Of a stretch of 64,000 nt of DNA, positions 7,568 to 14,814 are shown one piece after another. Each line of letters starts with the position of its first letter. Positions within the stretch are counted from its first letter, which is position 1. A program made the translations under genes and the position numbers. This stretch comes from Pseudomonas syringae (GTDB lineage Bacteria; Pseudomonadota; Gammaproteobacteria; Pseudomonadales; Pseudomonadaceae), in contig NZ_JPQU01000100.1 of assembly GCF_000737245.1 (NCBI RefSeq), positions 62,001 to 126,000 on the forward strand, in the 5' to 3' direction. The notes below the pieces were generated by a model. It was not told where the DNA came from. It did no database searches and saw nothing but the letters and a program-made list of their open reading frames with translations.

Positions 7568-8550
7568 ATAATTCACAGACAACCAGATTGGTCGTGGATG
7601 AAACTCCAGCCCCGGACGAGTCTCATGACTTGGCATTGCTTCAACTCGGCCGTCGTCTACAAGCCGATGGCTATCAATTTACGACTGTAACGCCACTCAC
7701 TCATCAACGAAATAACGCGCGCGATCAAAATCAAAAAGCCAAGAGCTTGAGAGATGTCTTCGGCTGGAATCGCCCGTTCGAAACCGGCTTGCTTCCTGAT
7801 GTCGAGCTGGAGGCATTGCTTGCCAGTGGTGTCATTCGCGCGCATGCCGGCCTCTGGATCAGCTACGTGCGTTGGTCGAGTCTGGACGACATGTTGTTTG
7901 TGCATTCAAGTTTCCCGACAGTGGCGCACGACTCGGTTTTCTTCGGGCCTGACACCTACCGTTTTTCCCAAGCGATCCAACAGCACCTGCAAACCACTAC
8001 CCAGCCCATCAAAACCGCTGCGGACATCGGCTGCGGCAGCGGTGTCGGTGCAATTTTGATTGGCAAAGCCCGTCGTGATGCTCAAGTACTTGCGCTGGAC
8101 ATCAACCCTACAGCGTTGAGATATACGGCAGTCAATGCAGCATTGGCAGGTACAGAAAATGTCTCGGCCTGGCACAGCGATATTCTTGCCAGTGCTTCAG
8201 GTAACTTCGATCTCATCGTGGCCAACCCGCCCTATATGCAAGATACCCAGCAGCGGGCCTATCGACATGGGGGCGAGAGACTGGGATCGGAACTTTCGGT
8301 ACGCATCGTCGACCAGGCCATCAAGCGTTTGTCGGTGGGGGGCACCTTGCTGCTGTACACCGGAGCACCTTCGGTTAACGGTGTGGACTTGTTTCTGGAA
8401 GGCGCTCGACATTTAGTCGACGCTCCAAACCTGGCGTGGACCTATCGTGAAATGGATCCGGATGTGTTCGGTGAAGAACTTGAGACGCCGACTTACGCCG
8501 AGGCTGAGCGGATAGCTGCAGTGGTGCTCACCGTCACCCGTACCTACTGA
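7564..8550 (+). CDS. Class I SAM-dependent methyltransferase, NPPY type
   Basis: 328 residues. The SAM-binding glycine motif DIGCGSGVG is at about 154-162, the acidic loop LALDINPTA at about 177, and NPPY at 221-224. NPPY is the signature of methyltransferases that modify an amide or exocyclic nitrogen (PrmC, RsmC and adenine-N6 enzymes). The N-terminal 150 residues form an additional domain, as in PrmC/RsmC relatives, but do not look like either. PrmC itself is an essential gene with a different neighbourhood, so this is more likely a pathway enzyme acting on a nitrogen of the compound handled by the diiron oxidase. It is translationally coupled to that gene. Confidence 0.75.
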   Translation: MNNSQTTRLVVDETPAPDESHDLALLQLGRRLQADGYQFTTVTPLTHQRNNARDQNQKAKSLRDVFGWNRPFETGLLPDVELEALLASGVIRAHAGLWISYVRWSSLDDMLFVHSSFPTVAHDSVFFGPDTYRFSQAIQQHLQTTTQPIKTAADIGCGSGVGAILIGKARRDAQVLALDINPTALRYTAVNAALAGTENVSAWHSDILASASGNFDLIVANPPYMQDTQQRAYRHGGERLGSELSVRIVDQAIKRLSVGGTLLLYTGAPSVNGVDLFLEGARHLVDAPNLAWTYREMDPDVFGEELETPTYAEAERIAAVVLTVTRTY

Positions 8551-8606
8551 ACGCTCTGCCCCGTCGGCGTGCAGCCATGAGCCGTATCCGAGGGTTCATG
8601 TACCAA

Positions 8607-8635
8607 TCGCCCAGAAGTCTTGAACGACTGGGCGA
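8607..8635 (+). terminator. Stem-loop after the oxidase-methyltransferase operon
   Basis: TCGCCCAG and CTGGGCGA are exact reverse complements 13 nt apart, 57 nt after the stop codon. There is no clear T-tract, so termination strength is uncertain. Confidence 0.45.
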
Positions 8636-8670
8636 GGCATTGATCTCAACCTCCTTGAAGAGAGATTCCA

Positions 8671-8784
8671 ATGAGGCAAGTTTTGATTCCGATCAATAGC
8701 TACACCAGCTTAATCGAGATCATGTCGGCGAAACGTCGGAATTTTCTGCCCATGTGGCTATCAATCCTGATGTGGCTTCAGTAA
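8671..8784 (+). CDS. Possible 37-residue small protein
   Basis: An ATG preceded by AAGAGAG opens a short frame beginning MRQVLIPINSY and ending in a hydrophobic, Trp-containing tail. It may be a real small protein or a decayed gene; I recognise no family. Confidence 0.2.
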   Translation: MRQVLIPINSYTSLIEIMSAKRRNFLPMWLSILMWLQ

Positions 8785-8845
8785 CCAGCGAGCCACCTGT
8801 AACCCCCACGCCGGTGGGTCACATCGACATTTGCGAGAGGCGAAA

Positions 8846-9079
8846 ATGAGCACACCCGATCACCAGATGAAGGCCAAAACAGAATCCGCAGCTTTGCCTA
8901 CCAAGGACGCGTCCGGCAAACTCGTCGACGTCGTCGAGCGAGACCTTGGTGATGAGCGCGGGAATACAGAGCAGGTGGACAAGGTCATTACGCCTTCATC
9001 GACCCGAGCAAAAGAACAGGATGCGGAGAATCTCCGCAAGAAGAATGCCGAGGTGGAGGAGAAGCTGGCGGAAAAATGA
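8846..9079 (+). CDS. Small charged hypothetical protein
   Basis: 77 residues, strongly hydrophilic, with a C-terminal half rich in Glu, Lys and Ala (around RAKEQDAENLRKKNAEVEEK) that should be helical or disordered. The ATG at 8846 follows GAGAGGCG and is preferred to a TTG at 8831. No cysteine, membrane span or catalytic motif is visible. It opens a run of small orphan genes. Confidence 0.5.
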   Translation: MSTPDHQMKAKTESAALPTKDASGKLVDVVERDLGDERGNTEQVDKVITPSSTRAKEQDAENLRKKNAEVEEKLAEK

Positions 9080-9204
9080 TCAAGTTCACCGCCTCAAGGC
9101 TGGAATCAACTTAATGAGCACGCGTCATTAGAACTGGAGTTGTTGGGCGCCCCTGCACTGATTGGTTGAGCCAAGATCAAACCGATGCCTTCAAGGAGAC
9201 GGGC

Positions 9205-9351
9205 ATGCGCCTGAAACAGCATAAAAACGCCGAATCCAGTCCCGATTGTTTGACTTGCTGTTGCTTCAATTTGGGATGGCCCCAAGCGGACGTGAGCGAT
9301 GTAGGGGCAGCCATGAGCTACGCCAGGGCCGACGGATTTTCCGAGAACTGA
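9205..9351 (+). CDS. Small cysteine-containing hypothetical protein
   Basis: 48 residues starting at an ATG with a near-perfect AAGGAG site at 9193-9198, six nt before the start, which makes translation likely despite the length. The centre has a CLTCCCFN cluster (four Cys within seven residues) that could bind a metal or form disulfides. I recognise no family. A longer version from a TTG at 9166 has no comparable ribosome-binding site. Confidence 0.45.
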   Translation: MRLKQHKNAESSPDCLTCCCFNLGWPQADVSDVGAAMSYARADGFSEN

Positions 9352-9387
9352 ACGATCTGCTTATGGACTGCAGAGGAGGACTAGCAA

Positions 9388-9624
9388 ATGGTATTTAACA
9401 AACATTATCGGATCGACTACTTGCTGCATGGCAACTACAAAACCTTCTATGTAAGGGCTGCGTCCATGGATAACGCTGAAGCCTGGCATTGGGCAAGCGT
9501 GGATGCGGGTTTCGGACAAATCCCCAAATATCGGACGGATAAAGTACCCAAAATCTCCAAGCCCAAAGCAGAGCAGCTCGGGATTTCCCAAGTGGAGTGG
9601 ACAGAGAGCGTTGTCCACAGCTGA
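9388..9624 (+). CDS. DUF6555 family protein
   Basis: 78 residues, beginning MVFNKHYRIDYLLHG with YKTFYVRAASMDNAEAWHWA in the middle, which is the pattern of the Pseudomonas-restricted DUF6555 family. A GAGGAGGA site lies just upstream. The function is unknown; the size and aromatic-rich N-terminal half suggest a compact alpha/beta fold. A large hairpin (9643-9698) follows the stop codon. Confidence 0.7.
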   Translation: MVFNKHYRIDYLLHGNYKTFYVRAASMDNAEAWHWASVDAGFGQIPKYRTDKVPKISKPKAEQLGISQVEWTESVVHS

Positions 9625-9642
9625 GTTTGCTCGCGATGTTTG

Positions 9643-9698
9643 TTGGCAACACGCCCCCTTATGGATGGACTGTCCAAGGTCTCCAGGCGTGTTGCCAA
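9643..9698. repeat. Perfect 13-bp inverted repeat with nested symmetric loop
   Basis: TTGGCAACACGCC (9643-9655) and GGCGTGTTGCCAA (9686-9698) are exact reverse complements. The 30-nt loop contains a smaller dyad TGGACTGTCCA. It begins 19 nt after the DUF6555 stop codon and has no T-tract, so it is not a standard terminator; a structured RNA, a recombination-type site or a 3' stabiliser are possible. Confidence 0.6.
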
Positions 9699-9860
9699 GA
9701 ATCATCCTGAGGCAAGTGTTCCGGCGAGCATTCTCCAATGGAAATGCGGGAGATGATGCATCGCATACATCGCTGCCTCTTTCTGCATTTCTTGTCGGTG
9801 GCGCACCAGGGCGGCGTTTGAATATCGCGGCAGATGGAATCCCGCTATGGAGCGATGGAC

Positions 9861-10244
9861 ATGAACCCGACGACACCCGATGGACGCTATTTTGTAGTTA
9901 AAGGACAACTCTGGCGTTGCTCTAACCCCGGATTGCCAGAGGACGAACGCCAGCGGTGGGTAAACGCGCTCATGGAGGCCCGGCGGGCCGTAAAGGCAGC
10001 AAAAGCGACAGGTGATCCCGACCAAATGATAGCGGCCAGAGCGGATGTTCAGACAGTCAAGGTCGCTCTGGGAGAGCGAGGACCGGTCTGGTGGAAGGAC
10101 GGCGCTCCTGACTTCAACAGACATAGGGTCGCCAACACGCCCTATGCTCGCTGGTATCAGACACTGGATGCACCCGGCATTAAATCTGAGAGCATCAAAT
10201 CTGGAAGCACCAACTGCAGGCAGGACGAGTCACTCAGCGGATGA
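9861..10244 (+). CDS. Conserved hypothetical protein (DGRYFVVxGxLWRCSNP type)
   Basis: 127 residues. The N-terminus TTPDGRYFVVKGQLWRCSNP, the basic helix around EARRAVKAAKATGD, and the motif GERGPVWWKDGAPDFNRH followed by NTPYARWY are familiar from a widely distributed family of hypothetical proteins in Pseudomonas and Rhizobiales, often encoded near stress or DNA-ligase-type genes. I know no experimentally defined role. Start at 9861 is chosen because the conserved part begins there; an ATG at 9834 is possible. The C-terminal 20 residues (Ser/Lys/Gln rich) are probably disordered. Confidence 0.65.
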   Translation: MNPTTPDGRYFVVKGQLWRCSNPGLPEDERQRWVNALMEARRAVKAAKATGDPDQMIAARADVQTVKVALGERGPVWWKDGAPDFNRHRVANTPYARWYQTLDAPGIKSESIKSGSTNCRQDESLSG

Positions 10245-10364
10245 TCGACCTCAGCTGAAACTCCCGAGCCGTCATTGACCACACTGCCCGGCGATGTTCG
10301 ACATCACCCGGCGGTATTTCATGCTCATTGCCTCCTGCCCGGTTACGCGCGGCAACATCGGCTT

Positions 10365-10454
10365 AATCAGACTCCAAGGCAAATTCTCCGACTCCGGCGC
10401 AGAACTCCATCAGCCAGGGCAAGGCATTGTCCATACCGGTGTTTCACACTCGGC
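10365..10454 (+). promoter_or_regulatory. Upstream block A, shared with the SSS/SDR divergent region
   Basis: This 90-nt segment aligns without gaps to 24596-24685, with 64 of 90 positions identical by eye. Conserved islands include AATCAGACT, CAAGGCAAATT, GGCGC, AACTCC, CAGGGCAAGGC and CACACTCGGC. It ends 51 nt before the hmfA start. An operator/promoter recognised by the local AraC or LysR regulator is the natural interpretation. No gene is supported in 10245-10505. Confidence 0.65.
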
Positions 10455-10486
10455 TCCAGAGCAATCGCGTGAATAGCGCGATGCAT

Positions 10487-10494
10487 AAAAACAA
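10487..10494 (+). promoter_or_regulatory. Crc/Hfq catabolite-activity motif before hmfA
   Basis: AAAAACAA fits the AAnAAnAA motif bound by Hfq-Crc in Pseudomonas mRNAs and lies 12 nt upstream of the hmfA ATG, overlapping the translation initiation region. Confidence 0.5.
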
Positions 10495-10505
10495 GAGCCG
10501 AGAAC

Positions 10506-13502
10506 ATGAACAGTCATCTGCCTGACAGCCAGGCCAGCACCGGCCATATTGGTGCACGACAGGCCCGCGTCGAAGACGCTGCTTTGCTGCGCGGTTTGGG
10601 CCGTTTCGCCGACGACGCGGCGATCCCGCCTGGCACTCTGCATGCTGCCATCGTGCGTTCACCCCATGCCCATGCGCGCATTACTGCTATCGACTTCGCC
10701 AAAGCCCTGACCCTGAAAGGTGTCCACGGCGTATTGGTGGGTGAAGACGTAAAACGCTGGGCCCTGCCATTTCCAGTGGGCGTACGGCAACCCATGGAGC
10801 ACTGGTGTATCGCCGTCGACAAGGTACGTTACGTCGGCGAACCGGTCGCTGTGGTGATTGCCGAGAACCGCTATCTGGCCGAAGACGCCATTGAAGCCGT
10901 GCGCGTCGATTACGAGCCGTTGCCGCCGATCATCGACCCAGAGGCCGCCATTGAAGAGCAGGCCCCGGTGCTTCACGAAGCCGTGGGCAGCAACGTGGTG
11001 AACGAGCGTCATTTCCGCTACGGCGAACCCGAACAGGCTTTCGAGTCGGCAGCCCATCGGATATCAATCAAAGTTCAGTACCCGCGTAACTCCTGTACGC
11101 CCATCGAATGCTATGTGGTGCTCGCGCAGTACGAACGAACCACTGGTGTGTACGACGTCATGGCCAACTTTCAAGGCCCCTACGCCCTGCACACCGTAAT
11201 GGCCCGCGCCCTGAACGTTCCGGGTAACCGCCTGCGGCTGCGCACGCCGAAAGATTCCGGCGGCAGTTTCGGGATCAAACAGGGTGTGTTCCCTTACGTG
11301 GTGATGATGGGACTGGCGGCACGCAAGGTCGGTGCTCCGGTGAAATGGGTCGAGGACCGCCTGGAACATTTGCAAGGCGCGTCCTCGGCAACTAATCGGG
11401 TCACCGAAATCGAAGCGGCGGTGGATGCCGATGGCATTGTCACGGCCCTGCGCTACGACCAGATCGACGATTGCGGCGCCTATCTGCGTGCGCCTGAACC
11501 GGCAACGTTCTATCGCATGCACGGCAATCTGACCGGCGCCTACGCCATCCGCAATCTGCTGGTGCGCAACCGTGTGGTATTGACCAACAAGACGCCAACC
11601 GGCCTAAACCGGGGCTTTGGCGGTCCGCAGGTGTATTTCGCCCTTGAGCGGCTGATGCAGCATATTGCGGTGCAGCTCAAGCTTGATCCGCTGGAGGTCA
11701 TTCTCCGCAATCTGGTCCCCGCCGATGCGTTTCCTTACCGAGCCGCCGCCGGTGCCCTGCTCGACTCTGGCAACTATCAGGCGAGCATTGCCCTGGCCGT
11801 CAACGATGGAGACCTTGCCGATCTGCTTCAGCGACGTGACAAGGCGCGCGCCGAAGGACGGATTTACGGGATCGGCTACACCGCCGTGATCGAGCCGTCG
11901 ATCTCCAACATGGGTTACATCACCACGGTCATGACTGTTGAGGAACGTGGTAAGGCCGGTCCGAAAAACGGCGCAGTGAGTACCGCCACGGTCACGGTTG
12001 GCCCCCTGGGAGACGTCACCGTGCATGTCTCGTCAACGCCTCAGGGCCAGGGTCACCAGACCGCTGTCGCCCAGGTAGTGGCCGAGGTGCTGGGGGTCGC
12101 GCTGGAATCAATCGTCGTCAACGTCGAGCTCGATACCCAGAAAGACGCCTGGTCGATTGCATCAGGCAATTATTCCAGCCGTTTTGCCGGGGCAGTCGCC
12201 GGGGTGGTATATCAGGCCGCCATCAAGATCCGCGATCGGCTGGCCAATCTGGCCGCCATCCAGCTCAAGGTCGAGGCGCGGGACGTGCGTTTCGCCGGCG
12301 GCAAGGTGTTTGTCATCGACGGACCCTCGGCACCGTTTCATCGTATCGCCGGTGCTGCGCACTGGGCACCGGGGCTACTGCCGGAAGGTGAATCCGGCGG
12401 CATGCGTGAAACCGCATTCTGGTCACCGCCGCAACTCACGGCGCCCGACGATGCCGACCTGGTCAACAGCTCCCTGTGTTACGGCTTTGTATTTGATATC
12501 TGCGCACTGGAAATCGATCCGGTCACGGGTGCCATTCACATCGACCGCTACATCACCAGCCATGACGCGGGACGGATGCTCAACCCTGACTTGGTCGACG
12601 GGCAAATTCGTGGCGGCTTTACCCAAGGCCTGGGTGCCGCCCTGATGGAAGAATTCGCCTATGGCCCGGACGGCAGTTTTCTCTCCGGCACCTTTGCGGA
12701 CTACCTGGTGCCCACCGCGCCTGAAGTGATCGAGCCACTGATTCTGCACCTTGAAACCCCCTCGCCCTTTACTCCGCTGGGAGCCAAAGGCGTTGGTGAA
12801 GGCAACAACATGAGCACCCCGGTATGTATCGCCAACGCGGTGGCCGACGCTCTGGGCCGTGCCGATATCCGCCTGCCGCTGACCCCGTCGCGGGTGCGGA
12901 CACTGATTGGCATCGACGAGCCGCCACGGCCTGCAGGCATGGAACAGGACGACAGCTTCCCGGCCGAACCCGCCGGTGGCTCAGCCCTGCGCGCCAACGA
13001 TTCGGTGGTGATCCCGGCCACGCCGCAGCAGGTGTTCGACACGCTGCTCGATCCCCAAACCCTCAAGGCGATCATCCCCGGCTGCCATGAACTGGAGCTC
13101 GAAGGTGAGAACCGCTACAGGGCTGACGTAACAGTGGGTGTGGGCATGATCCGCGCCCGCTTTGAAGCCAAAGTCGCGCTCAGTGAGCTGGATCCGCCGC
13201 ATTCGTTGCGTATGTCAGGCTCGGGAAACAGTTCCATGGGCTCGGCCATCGGCCACGCCAAGGTGCGTTTCGTTGAGCTGGAGAACGGTCACACCCGCCT
13301 GGAATACCACTATCAGGTGTCGGTCAGTGGCAAAGTCGCGGCCGTCGGCGGTCGCATGCTGCAAGGTGCCTCAAAAGTGATCATCGGCCAGATATTCACC
13401 CGTCTTTCCCAACGCGTCACAGGCCAGGCCATCAGCGAAGGCTGGTGGAGCCGTGTGAAAGCCACCCTCGCCGCCCTGTTCGGCAAAGGAGACGCGCAAT
13501 GA
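10506..13502 (+). CDS. hmfA: 2-furoyl-CoA dehydrogenase large (molybdopterin) subunit with fused CoxG domain
   Basis: 998 residues in two parts. Residues about 15-800 are a xanthine-dehydrogenase/CO-dehydrogenase-type molybdopterin subunit: GGSFG, NRGFGGPQ, QGQGHQTAVAQ and GAKGVGEGNN are the expected cofactor loops, the last carrying the catalytic Glu. There is no Cys in the active-site loop, so it is not a true CO dehydrogenase. Residues about 815-970 are an SRPBCC/CoxG domain, starting near VVIPATPQQVFDTLLDP. CoxG proteins are thought to help assemble or anchor the enzyme. The gene order large, FAD, Fe-S subunit, AMP-ligase, crotonase equals hmfABCDE of Cupriavidus basilensis HMF14, where the complex 5-hydroxylates 2-furoyl-CoA. 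The substrate is inferred from synteny. The next gene overlaps by 4 nt. Confidence 0.8.
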   Translation: MNSHLPDSQASTGHIGARQARVEDAALLRGLGRFADDAAIPPGTLHAAIVRSPHAHARITAIDFAKALTLKGVHGVLVGEDVKRWALPFPVGVRQPMEHWCIAVDKVRYVGEPVAVVIAENRYLAEDAIEAVRVDYEPLPPIIDPEAAIEEQAPVLHEAVGSNVVNERHFRYGEPEQAFESAAHRISIKVQYPRNSCTPIECYVVLAQYERTTGVYDVMANFQGPYALHTVMARALNVPGNRLRLRTPKDSGGSFGIKQGVFPYVVMMGLAARKVGAPVKWVEDRLEHLQGASSATNRVTEIEAAVDADGIVTALRYDQIDDCGAYLRAPEPATFYRMHGNLTGAYAIRNLLVRNRVVLTNKTPTGLNRGFGGPQVYFALERLMQHIAVQLKLDPLEVILRNLVPADAFPYRAAAGALLDSGNYQASIALAVNDGDLADLLQRRDKARAEGRIYGIGYTAVIEPSISNMGYITTVMTVEERGKAGPKNGAVSTATVTVGPLGDVTVHVSSTPQGQGHQTAVAQVVAEVLGVALESIVVNVELDTQKDAWSIASGNYSSRFAGAVAGVVYQAAIKIRDRLANLAAIQLKVEARDVRFAGGKVFVIDGPSAPFHRIAGAAHWAPGLLPEGESGGMRETAFWSPPQLTAPDDADLVNSSLCYGFVFDICALEIDPVTGAIHIDRYITSHDAGRMLNPDLVDGQIRGGFTQGLGAALMEEFAYGPDGSFLSGTFADYLVPTAPEVIEPLILHLETPSPFTPLGAKGVGEGNNMSTPVCIANAVADALGRADIRLPLTPSRVRTLIGIDEPPRPAGMEQDDSFPAEPAGGSALRANDSVVIPATPQQVFDTLLDPQTLKAIIPGCHELELEGENRYRADVTVGVGMIRARFEAKVALSELDPPHSLRMSGSGNSSMGSAIGHAKVRFVELENGHTRLEYHYQVSVSGKVAAVGGRMLQGASKVIIGQIFTRLSQRVTGQAISEGWWSRVKATLAALFGKGDAQ

Positions 13503-14305
13503 AAGCCGCTGCCTTCGATTACGTCCGTGCCAGCAGCCGTGGCGAAGTACTCGACCTGTTGGCCGAGTATGGACAGGAAGCCCGAATAATCGCCGGCGGT
13601 CAGTCGCTGATGGCGGTGCTGAACATGCGTCTGGCCCAACCGAAACTGCTGATCGACATCAATCATGTGGCCGACCTGAATTTCATCGAGCCACGCAAGG
13701 GCTGCCTGGCGGTCGGCGCTGCGGTGCGTCAGGCGCAGCTGCTGGAGCGCCCGTCATTGATGGACGAAGTGCCTTTGTTGGCCAAGGCGATGCCCTGGAT
13801 CGGGCATTTCCAGACCCGCAACCGCGGTACGGTCTGTGGCTCAGTGGCCCACGCCGACCCCAGCGCCGAATTGCCGCTGTGCCTGGTCACCCTGGGCGGT
13901 GAAGTCATCCTGCAATCGAAAAAAAACCAACGCACGGTCAAGGCGGCGGATTTCTTCCAGGGGATTCTCACCACAGACAAGCAGCCCGATGAATTGGTGG
14001 TGGAAGTCCGCTTCCCGTTCAAGCGCGCTGGCGTCAGCTATCGCTTTCAGGAAATCGCCATGCGCCACGGCGACTTTGCCATGGTCGCCCTGGCCGCAGC
14101 GGTGAGTGACGAACACGTCGAGTTCGGCATCGGCGGCGTCAGCGACCGGCCACAACATCGACGCCTTGCTCGCGGTGCGACCCTCAAGGACGCACTCAAC
14201 GAAGTGGCCTGGTCGCTGGACGCTCAGGACGATGTACACGCCAGTGCCGCCTATCGTCGGCAACTGGTTCGCGAACTGGGGCTGCGCCTCATAGAAGGAG
14301 CCTGA
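13499..14305 (+). CDS. hmfB: 2-furoyl-CoA dehydrogenase FAD-binding (medium) subunit
   Basis: 268 residues, CoxM/CutM-type. AGGQSLMAVLNMRLAQP binds the FAD pyrophosphate and HFQTRNRGTVCGSVAHADPSAE is the second FAD motif region of this family (read here in two parts: HFQTRNRGTVCGS and VAHADPSAE). It passes electrons between the Mo/Fe-S subunits and an acceptor. The ATG at 13499 overlaps the hmfA stop in an ATGA junction; the longer open frame upstream is an artefact of reading into hmfA. Two nt separate it from hmfC. Confidence 0.8.
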   Translation: MKAAAFDYVRASSRGEVLDLLAEYGQEARIIAGGQSLMAVLNMRLAQPKLLIDINHVADLNFIEPRKGCLAVGAAVRQAQLLERPSLMDEVPLLAKAMPWIGHFQTRNRGTVCGSVAHADPSAELPLCLVTLGGEVILQSKKNQRTVKAADFFQGILTTDKQPDELVVEVRFPFKRAGVSYRFQEIAMRHGDFAMVALAAAVSDEHVEFGIGGVSDRPQHRRLARGATLKDALNEVAWSLDAQDDVHASAAYRRQLVRELGLRLIEGA

Positions 14306-14307
14306 TC

Positions 14308-14814
14308 ATGCGCGCCAATGCTGACCAAGCATTTCTGGTGAATCTGCAACTCAACGGCCGCGAGCGTGCGGCCAGCACCGAATCACGTACCCAGCTGTGC
14401 GACTTCCTTCGCCACGACCTTGGCGCGACCGGCGTGCATGTGGGCTGCGAACACGGGGTCTGCGGCGCCTGCACGGTGTTGGTGGACGGCGTGGCCATGC
14501 GTTCGTGCCTGATGCTCGCGGTACAAAGCCACGAGCGACGCATCGACACCGTCGAGTCTCTGGCCGAGGACGACGTACTCAGCGATCTGCAACAAGCATT
14601 CCGCCGTCATCACGCGTTGCAGTGCGGATTTTGCACGGCGGGGATTCTCATGTCCTGCGTGGACTTTCTCGAACGGGTCCCCAACCCCGACGAGACCCAG
14701 GTACGCGACATGCTCTCCGGTCATTTATGCCGCTGCACCGGATACACCGGCATGGTCAGGGCGGTGCTCGAAGTGGCTACACAACGTCAAACGAACCTGG
14801 AGGTAAAACAATAA
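14308..14814 (+). CDS. hmfC: 2-furoyl-CoA dehydrogenase 2Fe-2S (small) subunit
   Basis: 168 residues, the standard length for the small subunit of Mo hydroxylases. The N-terminal plant-type 2Fe-2S cluster is bound by Cys 47, 52, 55 and 67 (CEHGVCGAC), and the C-terminal cluster by Cys 106, 109, 141 and 143 (CGFC and CRC). All eight ligands are present, so the subunit should be functional. Its stop shares bases with the ATG of the ligase gene (TAATG), indicating coupling. Confidence 0.85.
   Translation: MRANADQAFLVNLQLNGRERAASTESRTQLCDFLRHDLGATGVHVGCEHGVCGACTVLVDGVAMRSCLMLAVQSHERRIDTVESLAEDDVLSDLQQAFRRHHALQCGFCTAGILMSCVDFLERVPNPDETQVRDMLSGHLCRCTGYTGMVRAVLEVATQRQTNLEVKQ

Noticed and set aside
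10506..13502. Reading the Mo subunit as CO dehydrogenase CoxL
   Set aside because: The active-site loop reads NRGFGG without the catalytic Cys of form I CO dehydrogenase, and the downstream AMP-ligase and crotonase fit the furoyl-CoA pathway.
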